The notes beneath the pieces are model-generated. The model saw only the letters and a program-made list of their open reading frames with translations. It searched no databases and was not told the origin of the DNA. Below are positions 1 through 11,976 of a stretch of 64,000 nt of DNA, one piece after another. The stretch is from Atopsyche davidsoni (taxonomy: Eukaryota; Arthropoda; Insecta; Trichoptera; Hydrobiosidae). Location: assembly GCA_022113835.1 (NCBI GenBank), contig JAILWY010000029.1:1932001-1996000 (forward strand). The letters run 5' to 3'. Numbering within the stretch: position 1 is the stretch's first letter; each line of letters starts with the position of its first letter. The position numbers were made by a program, and so were the translations under genes.

Positions 1-1095
1 GGTCTGTAAGTCTCACATCGCACGAATAATATTTATAATTTATGATGTGAAACAACATTGTATGCAATATGCGTGATGTAAAAGCTTTTTAATCACTGAT
101 CAATATAATAATTCTTTTAAAACGTGAGTGATTATTCATTAAGATGTATTTACTATATTTTTCTAACCATATCGCATTTATATAATGTACAATATATATA
201 TTTTTTCATTTTCAATAAAGACATTATTGTAAAACAACTCTGCGTTTTTATTATTATATTTTTACAACAAAGTTATACCTGTGGAATAATTAATTGAGAT
301 TATAAAGTTCCTCAGCAAGGTACTCGACTCTCGCCCTATGCCCTCTCTTATAGTACAGTCTATAGATCCACAAGAACACCACCAGACCCTAAGACCATAG
401 TTTCCCAAAAAGGTATATCCCCAGGGGTCAATTCCGACCTGCATGAGTAAAAATAATTGAGTTTCCACAAGATGTGAATGGGGGTTTACGAAAATGAATC
501 TTAGGTCATCACTAAAATTTGACACAAATAAATTAAATATATTTAATAAAAGTAGGCTATATTAAAACTTTTTTGATTTTGAAACTGTCTGAACGTCCAC
601 TCTATAGTAAATCCTCCAAAAGTTAAAAAAAAACTCTAAGTTAGCTGTCAAAAACACGCATGGAGTTAATGAATTTGTAAAAATTCATTAAAATTAAAAT
701 GAAAAACAGAAAAAATCAACACATGGTCTAAGAGACAAAAAAGTTTGAAGACCTCTGCCCTAGACCATATATTATATTTCTAGCAATTATTGCTTGTTCA
801 GTGCATAATGCTATCATAAAATAATTTATTATTTTTATTAAAAATATTCGATTTTAATAAATAATAATTACTATTAAATAATATTTAAGACATATATATT
901 TATAAAAATACCAAAATTGTTTTTAAAAAAAAAAGTCCTCTATGGTATTTAAATTTGATAAGAATTTGTAGTTTGTGGTTTCGTGATTTCTCCTCGTCGC
1001 TCGCTGCTGTCAATGGAAAATGACAAATCTCTAATAATACGCGTTTATCGTGTAGACGCTTGAATTAATATAAATAGTTAAATAACTGTCATCAA
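1..1095. other. AT-rich intergenic DNA upstream of the zinc-finger gene
   Basis: No coding region is supported here. An AATAAA at 214-219 could be the polyadenylation signal of a plus-strand gene ending to the left, but no coding sequence precedes it in the window. The end of a decayed hAT-like element may lie near 738-757, where the complement reads CAGAGGTCTTCAAACTTTTT, a sequence resembling hAT terminal repeats; no partner end was found. The last 150 bases before the zinc-finger start are less AT-rich and may hold its promoter. Confidence 0.4.
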
Positions 1096-2733
1096 ATGGA
1101 CGTCCACGTAAAACTAGAAATTCAAAACCCCGAAGAAACTGCTGAGCCTGTCTTGTGTGACGTGTTATCCATCAAACGCGAAGATGTGTCAGCCGACGAT
1201 ATCGAGGTCAGTGCAAGCAATGAGGCCTTCTGCGGAGCCTACAAACTCGAAGAGATTAAAATAGAAGAATTCGACGCTGACAAAGCATTATTGGATCACA
1301 AACGGACCCTCTCTCTAGAGACTGTCGCAAATGTCCAGGTAATACACATGTCTCCAACAGAGTCTTGCTGTAGATTTTCTCAGTATTGCATAGACATTTT
1401 TTTAAAAACTCCTTCACTTGTTGGAAATGTTTTCCACGTGCACAAATTTACAACGATCGCTGAATGAACCGCTTTATTAGAATATGCACAATGTGATACT
1501 GTCTCAACGGAGTCGTCGGACTGAATATCGCTATTGGATCAAGTGAGAACATTTTTTTTTAATAAGTGATGCAGCACTGCGCGGTAGGTTTTCTCAGTGT
1601 AATGCAAGTCTTCGAAATGCTGCTAAAATGATTATATGCTCGTTCGTTTGTTTCAGGTGCAATTGCCAGCTCTCCGTGCTGAGCCTGCGGAGACGTCGTC
1701 GACTTTGCACACAATAGTAAAAAAAGAACCATTTGTATATGATAGCACAAGTGAAGGTTCTATTATTAGTAATGAGCGTTCATATGAGTTTGATCAGATG
1801 ACCTCTTTGGACAAGGAAGGATTCAGCTGTGACGAATGCTCATACAAATGTAGTCAAAAGATCGATCTGAAAACACATAAATACATGCATACTAGCGAGA
1901 GGCCCTTTGTTTGTGATCGGTGTCCCTACACGTGTAAAAAGCACAGTGATTTGAAGAAACATTTATTTACACACTCAGGGGAGAAACCCTTTACGTGTAA
2001 TGAATGTTCTTTCTCGTGCAATCGTAAGGCTAATTTAGCTTTACATAAACTTAAACATAGTAACCATAAGCCGTTTGCTTGCGATCAATGTTCATATACG
2101 TGTAATCAAAGGGGGTATCTATTGAGACACAAACTTATACACTCTGACGAAAAGCCTTTTAATTGTGACCAGTGTTTATACAAGTGCAATCAGAATATCC
2201 ACCTGACGGCACACAAACTTACACATACTAGCAAGAAGCCCTTTGCTTGTGATCAATGTTTTTGCTCTTTCGATTATAAGAGTCATTTAATGACACACCA
2301 ACTTACGCACACTGATAAGAAACCCTTTGATCATGAACAAAGTTCATTTGAATGTTATCAAAATAGCGATTTAAAGAAGCCCAATGATCACCCCTTCTCC
2401 TGTGATGAATGTGAATACACGGCTAGTCGCAAGAGTCATTTAGTCTCGCACAAACTTATGCACACTGGCGAGAAACCCTTTGCTTGTGATCAATGTTCAT
2501 ACGTTTGCAGTCATAAGAGCACACTTAAGACCCATAAGTATAGACACACCGGAGAAAAACCATTTGCTTGTAATCTATGTTCATTCGTATGCAGTCAAAC
2601 TGGTTCTTTGAAGAAACACAAACGCACTCACGCGGGCGGAACACCTTTTGCCTGTGATCAATGCGCTTACAGGTGCAGTAAAAGATCTAATTTAAAGACT
2701 CACAAACTAACTCATATTGACAAGCGATTTTAA
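1096..2733 (+). CDS. C2H2 zinc-finger protein, 2 exons, 439 aa
   Basis: Two coding exons, 1096-1338 and 1657-2733, join in phase 0 (donor CAG|gtaata, acceptor tttcag|GTG) to give 439 residues. The N-terminal 140 residues are acidic with short IK-E/VKxE motifs that resemble SUMO-acceptor sites, and contain no recognised domain. The rest is a run of eleven tandem C2H2 modules with CDxC-x12-HxxxH spacing and TGEKPF-like linkers. Ten keep both cysteines and both histidines. The seventh (about 2323-2388) has lost its cysteines and is degenerate. This is the layout of a nuclear DNA-binding regulator; the target is unknown. The family expands rapidly in insects, so orthology cannot be given from this window. 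If the intron is retained, the frame from exon 1 stops at 1467. Confidence 0.88.
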
Positions 2734-2846
2734 TTTAATTGTTGATCTACTACAATCAACTTTTTTTTTTGTTTAATCTTGTATCACAAATAATATATTC
2801 AATATTGTTATGTTGTGACGTTTTGTGTTCATTTATATCCATATTG

Positions 2847-2852
2847 AATAAA
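2847..2852 (+). other. polyadenylation signal of the zinc-finger gene
   Basis: A canonical AATAAA lies 114 bases after the zinc-finger stop codon, in AT-rich DNA, at the expected distance for a short 3' UTR. Confidence 0.5.
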
Positions 2853-3573
2853 AATACTACTTTGCCTGAATTTTGTGTTTTCACTGTAATATTTTCAAAT
2901 ACATTTTATAGAAACATACAGTATCTGAAAAATCAGAATTTTGGAATCTCGTCAGATCCCTACAGTGTAAGAGTTTTTGTTCTATATAATTTATTAATTA
3001 GCGTTGATAATCAATACAACGTATTTCAAAATATATATATATTAGACCGAAATCTATGTCTCTTCTTCATACATTAAAACCGTTAAAGATTACGTTGACT
3101 ATTAACTATCTCATGCTCCGAGATCGCCTGAACTTCACCTTATGCCGTCAATACGTAGTGCGTGACAAAATAATAAAAAAATTACTTCAGTTTACTCTTT
3201 ATTCAATGTAAAAGAATATATAGTATCTTTGTGTATTTTATTTGTTCTTATATAATCATTTCTATTTTATATTAATATATAATTACTTAACCTGATTATT
3301 AAATGGAAATAACAGTCGAATAAGCCACACGACTTACATAAATCACTATTTAACTGATGATACCAGCCATTTAACACAGTAATAGATTTATTTATTTCAT
3401 AATTTTATTCCTACCCTAAAAATACTAAAGAAATTTGGTATATATTGGTAAAAATTGTTATACGTTCAGTCTTCGAGATGTGTAGGAATAAGATACTTCT
3501 GTAACTTCTGTTTAATTGTTCACGGATCCCAAATCTTCCAGAGTTGCCGCTTCATATCATAGCGGTAGATTCA
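2853..3573. other. intergenic DNA between convergent zinc-finger and GNAT genes
   Basis: AT-rich, with no supported gene. It should hold the 3' UTR of the minus-strand GNAT gene; a complement of AATAAA is at 3387-3392, about 180 bases past that gene's stop. Confidence 0.4.
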
Positions 3574-4832
3574 TCAGAAATCAACCAAGGCCTGGATTAG
3601 GTCGATGACTATCCAACCAGTGGTGGCCACAAATTCGAAACCCAGTTTCTGAAACATGCTCTTCGAGGCTGAGTTTTTGATAATGATGCAGCCAAATATC
3701 TCCCGGTTAGAACCTGACAGCAACTTGGCCATGTATTTGACAAGAAGCTCACCGTAGCCTCTGCGACGATATTCCTTTAATTTATAATAAAAATTACGTG
3801 AACAAAGTTGTTCATATAACTTGCTTAAATAAAAAATAAACAAATGATAGTGTGGGGTTTCCTTACGGGTTTAGTGCAAATGGCGTGCAAATCTCCTCTG
3901 CTGCTGATGAGCACCCACGCTCGAAGCATTTTGTCATCTTTTCCTAGAATGGCGTAGGCACGTTTCCATCTCAGCATATTTTGGAAATAATTGACGGAAC
4001 CGTCGAAACGGTGAGGCCAGTGCATGTCCATCTCTGCAGCATACGATTCGCCCACTTGCTCGAGTACTACATCCGACGGAAACTCTCTGAAAAAATTTGC
4101 CATCAATGGGTATCGAAAATTTAGTCTACAGCGTAGTTATTGTATATTAATACCTCGCAATATGAATAAGAGAACTGTTGTACATACGGCACGTCATACG
4201 CAAGAGCCTTCTCCCTGGAGAGGTGAGCTATAAAGGTCTCGTCCGTGATGCACCCCAAATCAGGAAAGAGCCGTTCGACGACATCTTGCACAATATGAAT
4301 GTAGTCCAGCATGACGCAGGCAGCGAGATTGCGATTAGACCACAATATCATTTTAGTGGTTAACAAAGCCCGCTGTAAAACTGGATTCTCATCCGTCAGT
4401 GAGAGCACAGAAAACTCCGTAGTTCCAGGACACTGGAAAAAAAACAACATTTTCACCCTTAAAACACGCATTTTCATGTCCTAAATATTTTTTATCCCGT
4501 ACACCACATGCCAATTTCCTAATATTCAATTTTTAATAATTCATCAGTTTCAAACGTTTTCAATCTATAAATAAAAAATTATCATCACTAACCATATCCA
4601 CAAGGATCAACACGCCATCAGCAGGTTGACCTCCCGGAGCGTACACTTTGACTGGGAACTCGCTACCCTGGGATTTGTTGAGAAATTGCTCGTTGAGACA
4701 TGCGTAGGCCGTCATGTTCCGAGGCCAGTTGTTTTTGAACATGTCTCTGATGTCCAGCCACTTTTCGAGAGGCACCTCAACGAAGCGTTCGCGATTTTTC
4801 TCCATCGTGAGCTGCACGAGTCCACTCTTCAA
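3574..4832 (-). CDS. GNAT-family N-acyltransferase (glycine N-acyltransferase-like), 4 exons, 301 aa
   Basis: Exons on the minus strand are 4832-4593, 4432-4188, 4086-3867 and 3774-3574. The joined frame is open (906 nt including the stop). The last exon carries the GNAT acetyl-CoA-binding motif A as RRRGYG, preceded by the strand ending AWVLISSRGDLHAICTKP and followed by a helix LLVKYMAK, then KLGFEFVATTGW. The length and the N-terminal region (PLEKWLDIRDMFKNNWPRN) match insect GLYAT-like proteins of unknown substrate. The family moves an acyl group from acyl-CoA to an amine such as an amino acid. An alternative start is Met at 4805, aligned with the paralogue's second Met. The gene is divergent from its paralogue at 10342-11976. 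Confidence 0.85.
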
Positions 4833-5901
4833 CTAAAATAAAGCAATTTCACAATATCACTTAGGAGACCTGCTATAAATAATAATAGAATTTATCTCGG
4901 GTAATTGTTACAAAAAATCATAGCAACTGTGATCCAACTCGAGTAAATTGCGAAATACCCGAGTATGAATAAGTGCCGATGAATTTATCATCTAGTATCA
5001 TTTAAATTAATACAATACCACTCCACTAGTACAGTAGATTATTGATGAAATTAATTACCACTTATGATAACGAATTATTAGTTAGTAAGGATCTCGTTTA
5101 TTTACTTCTGAACGAAAATGAGGTTATGTTTTCAGTTTTTTATTTCTTGTAAAAAAAAAAGGATGGGGTGATTAATTTTTTGTCAATAATTCTTTCAATT
5201 TTCAGTGATACTTTTTCAGCACTCATGAATTCTTGAAGATGTGTTACTGAAATAACTATTTTTTTTACATATATTATAAAATAATGTAAAATCCCGATGC
5301 AAATCTCAATAGTTGAAACTAAGATAAACTCGTCTACCAACTGCAATGTTTGACTAAGCACGTGAGTGATGACCTCGCAGATAAAAATATCCGATTGGTG
5401 GAGGTGGATCTGATAACAAAGGCAATTATTTATTATAGTAGAATTTTTCATCATAACACGTGTATTAGATTTCCAGCTGAGAATTCTCACATTGTAATTT
5501 ATTATTAATTTTGGATTTTCTGAATATTTTTATTAAAATTTTAAATAAGCAAGTCAATGATAAATTAAATAAGAATTTGCACAAACTTCTGATCACTTTT
5601 CAAGCAAGTATGTGAAAAACTAAGTACTTGCAAATCAATTGACAAAAATGTCGCAAACCTACCACACAAGTAAGAACCTTCTAGGTATGATTCAAGAATT
5701 AATATCAATTATAAAAGTAATCTAGTATATTATAATAATATATATATACATACTTTTCTTTTTATACACTTGATCAACTTCTCGCGGCCGATTAAATTAC
5801 ACAATATATTTTCGTTGAATTTCAGAACACAATATAGTTAGTAGTCAACCTAATTCAGCATTTGCCTTTTTATCTCCCATTGTGGTAAAAGAGTCGGTGG
5901 C
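4833..5901. other. intergenic DNA upstream of the minus-strand GNAT gene
   Basis: AT-rich DNA lying between the GNAT start and the left edge of the duplication. It should contain the GNAT promoter, but no clear TATA box or initiator could be assigned. A 116-residue open frame on the minus strand (5490-5140) is lysine/isoleucine-rich and resembles random AT-rich sequence. Confidence 0.4.
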
Positions 5902-6982
5902 AATTTTAGAAGTAAACTAATATATGTTTATAAAATATATAAAGTACAAATATTACAAACAAACAATAAAAATAACTTACTTTTCCGTTTGAGCACTCAA
6001 TCAAGCTAAGTTAGACGAAATATTGTCGTTGGAGTTCGGGCGATCTCGGGACACGAGATAGTCAATAGTCAACTTAATTAAACATTTATCACTTAATCAA
6101 GGAGCAATAGATAAGCGGGTTTTTATATGTTTAAGGGTTTTTTCACATTTTGGTTTATTGCTTGATAGCGGCCAGAGCAGAAATTCGGATAATCAATTAA
6201 ATTTTTTATATTAATTTAAGTTTATAAGATATTAGTACAATATATGGAAATATTGAATCGTGTATGTTCCGGGACAGCTGACTCAGTTGACAGCTGATTG
6301 CAGAGTTGCCAGTTGTCAAAATAGTAAAGCACCACTCTCACATAAGCATACTATATATATTTTTTTAATAACTGATCAGTGATTACTTTTTCTTCAGCTA
6401 CCTCTGTTCAGAGAATATTTTTTTTATATAACAATATACATAAAACGAAGACTTAAACATTGGAGGGATTTCCGATTTTAGCACGCGAAAAATTCTGACC
6501 CATCAGATAATCAGTGATTGAACGTTTTGAATATTTTTTTTGTAAAGTGTTGTAACGATAGCACAATATTCAGGGAAACTTTTATATTATTAAATGTGCA
6601 AATACATGAGCTGGATATCGATCGATGAGAAGAGCCATATACTCAAAAAAATATAAACATGTGCAACTAAAATGTCAATACATTATTTATGATTTAATAT
6701 TTTAAAAAACGTGTTGTATAGTGTTTACCATCAGTCTTGTGCACGTATATAAGATTTTCTTATGCCAAAGACTAGTCTCCAATTAAAAACTACTTGTCAG
6801 TTAAGTTAATTTTTTAACTCTTTAAAATATATTTTATACTACATCTGCATGCACATTATCAGTAGCAAAAAGAAAAAAACTTCTCAAAGACCTCTAAGAA
6901 CTCTTTTATCTCATTCAATTTTAAGCTAAAATCATTTCAATGATATATAAGCCAAACTTTAAAATATAATATAAAGTAGTGA

Positions 6983-7381
6983 TGTTAAGTGACCACCCAA
7001 CCTGTAGATTACCATTTCAAAGGACGAAAGCCGCCATTGGCCTTGTCTTCGTGTTTTACCTTTTTATATCTTCTAAGTAAACACTGCCATTTAGTTTTAT
7101 TATGGCAGCGTCCGGTGTGTACCTTATCTATATGATTGCTGACCGACCCTTTGTAAAATTATACCTGTGTATTAGAAAGCTAACCATATTTGCTCGCCTG
7201 AGAGCATAACTGACTTGCCCACGGTCGAGACTAGACGCTGTCTCTCTGTGTAATAAACGACATAATTAAAGTATTGAAAGCTGTTATCATTTATCAACGT
7301 TGAACGAGAGTCCTTCAAGTATTTTGCATCCGCGGGAGTCACATGTCAAGCTAGTGACGTTCCGAGACGAGGCACATAACA
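6983..7381 (+). repeat. 5' long terminal repeat
   Basis: This 399-bp copy matches 9833-10227. It holds TTTTTATAT at 7060 as a possible TATA element and AATAAA at 7253. The LTR ends with CATAACA. Confidence 0.85.
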
Positions 7382-7386
7382 TATTT

Positions 7387-7403
7387 TGGTGTCAGAAGGG
7401 GAT
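7387..7403 (+). other. primer-binding site, tRNA-Leu type
   Basis: TGGTGTCAGAAGGGG starts five bases after the left LTR. It is complementary to the usual 3' end of animal tRNA-Leu except near its right end. Confidence 0.6.
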
Positions 7404-7811
7404 TTCAAGATTTATCCTGTCAACCGAACCATCACAACGCAATTTGATGCAAGGAGTAACGGGGTTTATCCCATCTCTTTAATAACGGGCTGTTATTGAA
7501 AGAGACGGATCCAGAGAAGTCAATCGCTGAAGGGAACAGGACGAAAAAGCAGCCGGATTCAAACCAGCCGCTGTCGACGCACCTCTTCAAGATCTTCTCA
7601 AAACGGACACGAATCGTTGATTCATCTGGACGAGCCAAGCTGCTGCTGTCGTCAGAGTCTCAAGATTCATCTCAACTCATCGTTTGATAACATCCAAGAA
7701 AACTTCCGACGGGCCAGAAGCTGCGTCAAGATTTCAAGGAGCTTTCAATTTACAATTATGTGAATTATCATGTGAGTTATCACTATTTATATAAATTCAA
7801 AATTCAAAATC

Positions 7812-8984
7812 ATGTTTAACAACACAAATCATAATTCATTTAATCGTAATAGAAATCTCGCTCGTAGTTCTAATTACAATCATGACATAAATAGTCGTCA
7901 AATGAATCCAGAAAATATTTATCAATTTAATACAAATTCAAATACTCAAAATATAAAGTCATGTTCTTACTGCAAAAATATCGGACATGTAATAAATGAT
8001 TGTCATAAACGACAATATAATAATAGTCGAAATCAAAACTACGCGATAAATCGAAATAATAATCCTAATCAAAATCAAAATTATCGAAATCGTTCAACAA
8101 ATTATTCTGAGCTTGGAAAATCTCATTCTTTCGATGAAAAATCACATTCTTTTAAATCTTACAACGATCGTCAACCAGTATGCGAATTTTATAATAGGAT
8201 AATATTTTTTCTAAAACCATCCACAGCATATGCTGAAATTTTTAGTCCAAATTCAAGATATAATGACGAATTTAAATTTAATTTAGACAGTAGTGCATAC
8301 GTATCGCTTATCAAAGTAACTTCATTACACGAAGATAATATTATCGATACAAATGATGTTATCATAATAAACGTTATCAATAATAATCCAATTAAAACTA
8401 TCGGAAGTACTGTCATAGAATTAATATATCAAGGTATTAAATACAATCAAACAGTTCATGTCATTCTTTCTAAAAATTCTACAAATATACCTTTTGACGG
8501 TATACTTGGTAATGATTTTCTAAACCAAATAGAAACCGAAATCGACCATGAAACTGAATCACTTAAAATAACCTCTGAAAAAAATAATTCTCCATTAATT
8601 AAACCTAGATCGGAAACTGCTGTTGAAATTAATGTCCAAAATCCAGAGATAGGATTTGGAATTGTACCAGAAGTAAATACTATAGAAAACGTTTATAAAA
8701 ATGAATCAATAACAAACGTTAATCACAAATCAAAACCTATCACAACAATTCTTAATACGACCGAAAAACCTGTCGTCACTCGTGAAATTAATCTTACTTT
8801 AGAACCATTCATCGAGAAGGAATCGCAAAAACTAGATTCTAATAATACTAATGATTCCAGAGCCATTCGCGAAAATGTGTCTCGGAATTTTTCAAAATCA
8901 TTTAAATCTAAAATTCCAGTAAAACGGATCTTTCATATAAAAAAAACGCCAAACTCCCAACGAGAGGAGTTGCGACTATCGTGA
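7812..8984 (+). pseudogene. retrotransposon gag C-terminus and aspartic protease region (390-codon frame)
   Basis: An asparagine-rich region is followed by a CCHC zinc knuckle (CSYCKNIGHVINDC, about residues 58-71), the usual nucleic-acid-binding module of Gag. Further on, FNLDSSAYVSLI and FDGILGNDFL match the active-site and second-strand signatures of retroviral-type proteases, although the usual D-S/T-G/A triad reads DSSA. No capsid-like region is recognisable upstream, so the frame looks 5'-truncated. The region downstream of the protease does not continue into reverse transcriptase. Confidence 0.7.
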
Positions 8985-8994
8985 TCGTCTTTCG

Positions 8995-9537
8995 ATGACA
9001 AAATCGATATCTCATAAGATAAATACTATATCTCAAATTCCAATATTCACAAAATCTTATAAGTATCCGGAAATTCATAAAACGGAAATAGATCCCAGAG
9101 ACAGAGATAAAACTGATTTCTCGGCAACATTTAAAGATTTACCAAAATCTTTTGCAACTCGAACAGTCGACAAAGTTAAATTAAATTATTTAACAATCGA
9201 ACGTAAGCTACTTGCCATCGTTTGGGCAGTTAAGCATTTTCGACCATACTTATATGGTGTAAAATTCAAAGTCATTACGAATCATAATGTAAAAAATCCA
9301 GGCTTGAGATTAGTAAAATGGAAACAAAAACTCGAAGAGTTCGATTACGAAATCATTTACAAACCACGAAGGTTAAACGCGAACGCCGACGCACTTTCAC
9401 GAATAAACTATCCAAAAATACTTAATTTCAAATCAAAGTCAATTAAAAATTCATTTTACGATTTTACAAAATCTCAATACACTGATATAAATAAAAATAA
9501 TTCCAATATCCAGGAAGTTGATCAAAATCTTTTTTAA
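8995..9537 (+). pseudogene. retrotransposon RNase H / tether fragment
   Basis: This 180-codon frame carries LNYLTIERKLLAIVWAVKHF and RPYLYGVKFKVITNH, followed by WKQKLEEFDYEIIYKPRRLN and ANADALSR, which together are the RNase H and connection signature of Ty3/gypsy Pol. The reverse-transcriptase palm expected 5' of it is absent, as is the integrase expected 3'. Deletions therefore removed both. It lies 10 bases after the Gag/protease frame. Confidence 0.8.
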
Positions 9538-9832
9538 AGAAAAGATAAAATATGTCATGTATTTTATGACAAAGAAATGTTGCAAAGAATTTCGAAAAAT
9601 ATAAAACATATAATCGATAGTTATAAAAGGCTTAAAAATACAAAATCAGAGATAAAAGACATGTTATACTCAACATCTAAAGAGTATCATACTCCAATAA
9701 CTTAAATCAATTTGCGAAATAAAAAAAATAAAAAATAAATTTATTCAATCAAAATTAAACATACACAAATCACATCTAATAAATAATCATGTAAATCGCT
9801 TGAAGAAAGCCATTAATTAAGTTAAATTGTAA

Positions 9833-10227
9833 TGTTGACCACCCAACCTGTAGATTACCATTTCAAAGGACGAAAGCCGCCATTGGCCTTGTCTTCGTGT
9901 TTTACCTTTTTATATCTTCTAAGTAAACACTGCCATTTAGTTTTATTATGGCAGCGTCCGGTGTGTACCTTATCTATATGATTGCTGACCGACCCTTTGT
10001 AAAATTATACCTGTGTATTAGAAAGCTAACCATATTTGCTCGCCTGAGAGCATAACTGACTTGACCACCGATGAGACTAGACGCTGTCTCTCTGTGTAAT
10101 AAACGACATAATTAAAGTATTGAAAGCTGTTATCATTTATCAACGTTGAACGAGAGTCCTTTAAGTATTTTGCATCCGCGGGAGTCACATGTCAAGCTAG
10201 TGACGTTCCGAGACGAGGCACATAACA
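9833..10227 (+). repeat. 3' long terminal repeat
   Basis: A 395-bp partner of 6983-7381, lacking four bases (AAGT) after its first four bases. A cluster of differences lies at about 10064-10073. No clear polypurine tract precedes it. Confidence 0.85.
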
Positions 10228-10341
10228 GTGATATTTATTATTATATGTTTTCAAAACAAGCAATTCTGATAACAACTTTTATCTTTTAAGTTATCCATAA
10301 CTAATGCATTTGTTACTTCACGTGCATTGTAGAGTCAACAC

Positions 10342-11976
10342 ATGTTATCGACAATGGAGGAAGATCTTAAATCTCTTGTAGAAATACCTTTTGAGGAGTG
10401 GTTGGAAATCAGAGATTTGTACAAATATAATTGGCCCCGGAATATGACGGCCTACGTGTGCCTCAACGAGCAATACCTCAGCAAGTCGGAGAACAGGGAG
10501 TTTCCTGTAAAAATTTACACTCTGGGTGGAGTAGCGAGTCATGGCGTTGTCGTGGTATGGCAGTTGGTAAGTACGGAAACCCTAAAACTCGCCTGAAAAG
10601 AGTAACAACTGTTGTGATAGTCTTTAACTTTTGTATCCCTGATTGTAATAAGACACGTCGTACCAAAGATGAAAAGTGGAATGAGTGTTTGTAATTCTCA
10701 AGTAATATAAAGACTACCATTATGCTATCGTTCGTCCATAATGGCATTCCTGCCTTAATAATTTGGTTTTGTCTGTTATACAAATTCAACTGACGCATTG
10801 AAGTACAGCATTACTAAGACTCATACTCAGAACTGAAAATAAAAATTAATCAATACAATTGAACCAGCCGACTGCGTTTGGCGTGTATAGAATCAATAAC
10901 ACTGAATCGTTAAATATTTGTAGAAAAAATATCTATTCACTTACCGTCTTGTACTATTTTCATAAAATTTATAAAAAAGCACTCTGCGTTTGACGTGTAT
11001 ACTCATAGTTTGATTTAAATTATCCAACCTGTTAAAAAATCACGCATTGTTATTTTCAGCGCTCTGATAGTAGCGAATTTACGATTCTCTCCTTGACAGA
11101 TGAGAATCCAATTTTGCACCGGGCGCTGTGCAGCACCAAGTCAATACCATGGGTAGACGACAATTCGGCTGCCAACGTCATGGACAGCAACTTTTACATT
11201 GTCCATGATGTCTTCAAACTGCTCTATCCTCACTTGAAGGTCTTGACCGATGAGACTTACGTAGCGTATCTCTCCAAGGAAAAAGCATTGGCATTTACAC
11301 TGTATGTTAACAAAAGACTCATTATCTGCATTGTGCTCAGACTGACTATTGAATGTAAAATTGAAATATTACAATAAAACTCCTCAACGCATAGCATCCG
11401 GGAAGAAATCCTATACTAAGATATACAAATAACATAATATTTTAGTGAATTTCCGTCGGATGTAGTGCTTGAGAAAATAGATGAATCACATGCTGCAGAG
11501 GTTGACTTGCACTGGCCGCACCGCTTTCCTGGCTCAGACGTTTACTTCGGGAAAATGCTGAGCTGGAGACGTGGATATGCCATTCTGGGTCGCGACGACA
11601 GACAGCTGCGTGCATGGGTGCTCATCAGCATAAGAGGAGATCTGCATGCCCTCACTACCAAACCGGTAAGGATATTCTAATTCTATCAACTCGACTCTTT
11701 GTTGTTCTTTTCTTGTCATCTAGACCTAGTCTGGTGGTTTATTTTTTTAACACTTGCTTTTTGTCATATTCTTTTAAAATTTTACAGGAGTATCGTCGAA
11801 GAGGCTACGGTCAGCTACTAGTCAAATATATGGCAAAGAAGCTGGCGAGCGCAGATCGGGAAGTCTTGGGCTGCATCTTAGTTGATAATACGTTCTCCAA
11901 GAATATGTTCAAGAAATTGGGTTTCGAATTTGTGGCCAAAACTGGCTCGGTATGGGGCGTGTCCTCGTCTAGCTGA
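10342..11976 (+). CDS. GNAT-family N-acyltransferase (glycine N-acyltransferase-like) paralogue, 4 exons, 291 aa
   Basis: Exons are 10342-10566, 11060-11301, 11446-11665 and 11788-11976. They have the same intron positions and phases as the minus-strand gene at 3574-4832. The frame is open (876 nt). Shared landmarks are NWPRNMTAYVCLNEQY near the N-terminus, LTDENP, DVVLEKIDESHAAEVDLHWP, and the acetyl-CoA loop RRRGYGQLLVKYMAKK, then KLGFEFVAKTGS. The C-terminus differs: it ends VWGVSSSS rather than the longer hydrophobic tail of the paralogue. Met 10354 aligns with the internal Met of the other copy and may be the true start. AATAAA is at 12000-12005. The gene lies in the part of unit 1 that has no counterpart in unit 2, so only one copy exists despite the duplication. 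Confidence 0.85.

Larger units (their letters stand above)
6983..10227 (+). mobile_element. internally deleted Ty3/gypsy-type LTR retrotransposon
   Basis: Two long terminal repeats, 6983-7381 and 9833-10227, are almost identical: one 4-base indel near the left end plus about six substitutions. They begin TGTTA and end TAACA, and the element is flanked by the 4-base direct repeat GTGA (6979-6982 and 10228-10231). A primer-binding site follows the left LTR. The inside encodes a zinc knuckle, a protease-like region and an RNase H tail, but no reverse-transcriptase palm and no integrase. The element is therefore non-autonomous. The similarity of the LTRs suggests a fairly recent insertion, so it was probably moved by proteins supplied from elsewhere. 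It sits between the divergent GNAT genes. Confidence 0.88.

Noticed and set aside
262..525. 87-residue minus-strand open frame at the left edge
   Set aside because: The stretch is less AT-rich than its surroundings, but no motif was recognised and no splice sites extend it; probably transposon or random.
5140..5490. 116-residue minus-strand open frame
   Set aside because: Lys/Ile/Phe-rich translation of AT-rich DNA, no domain, no splice partner, no similarity to neighbours.
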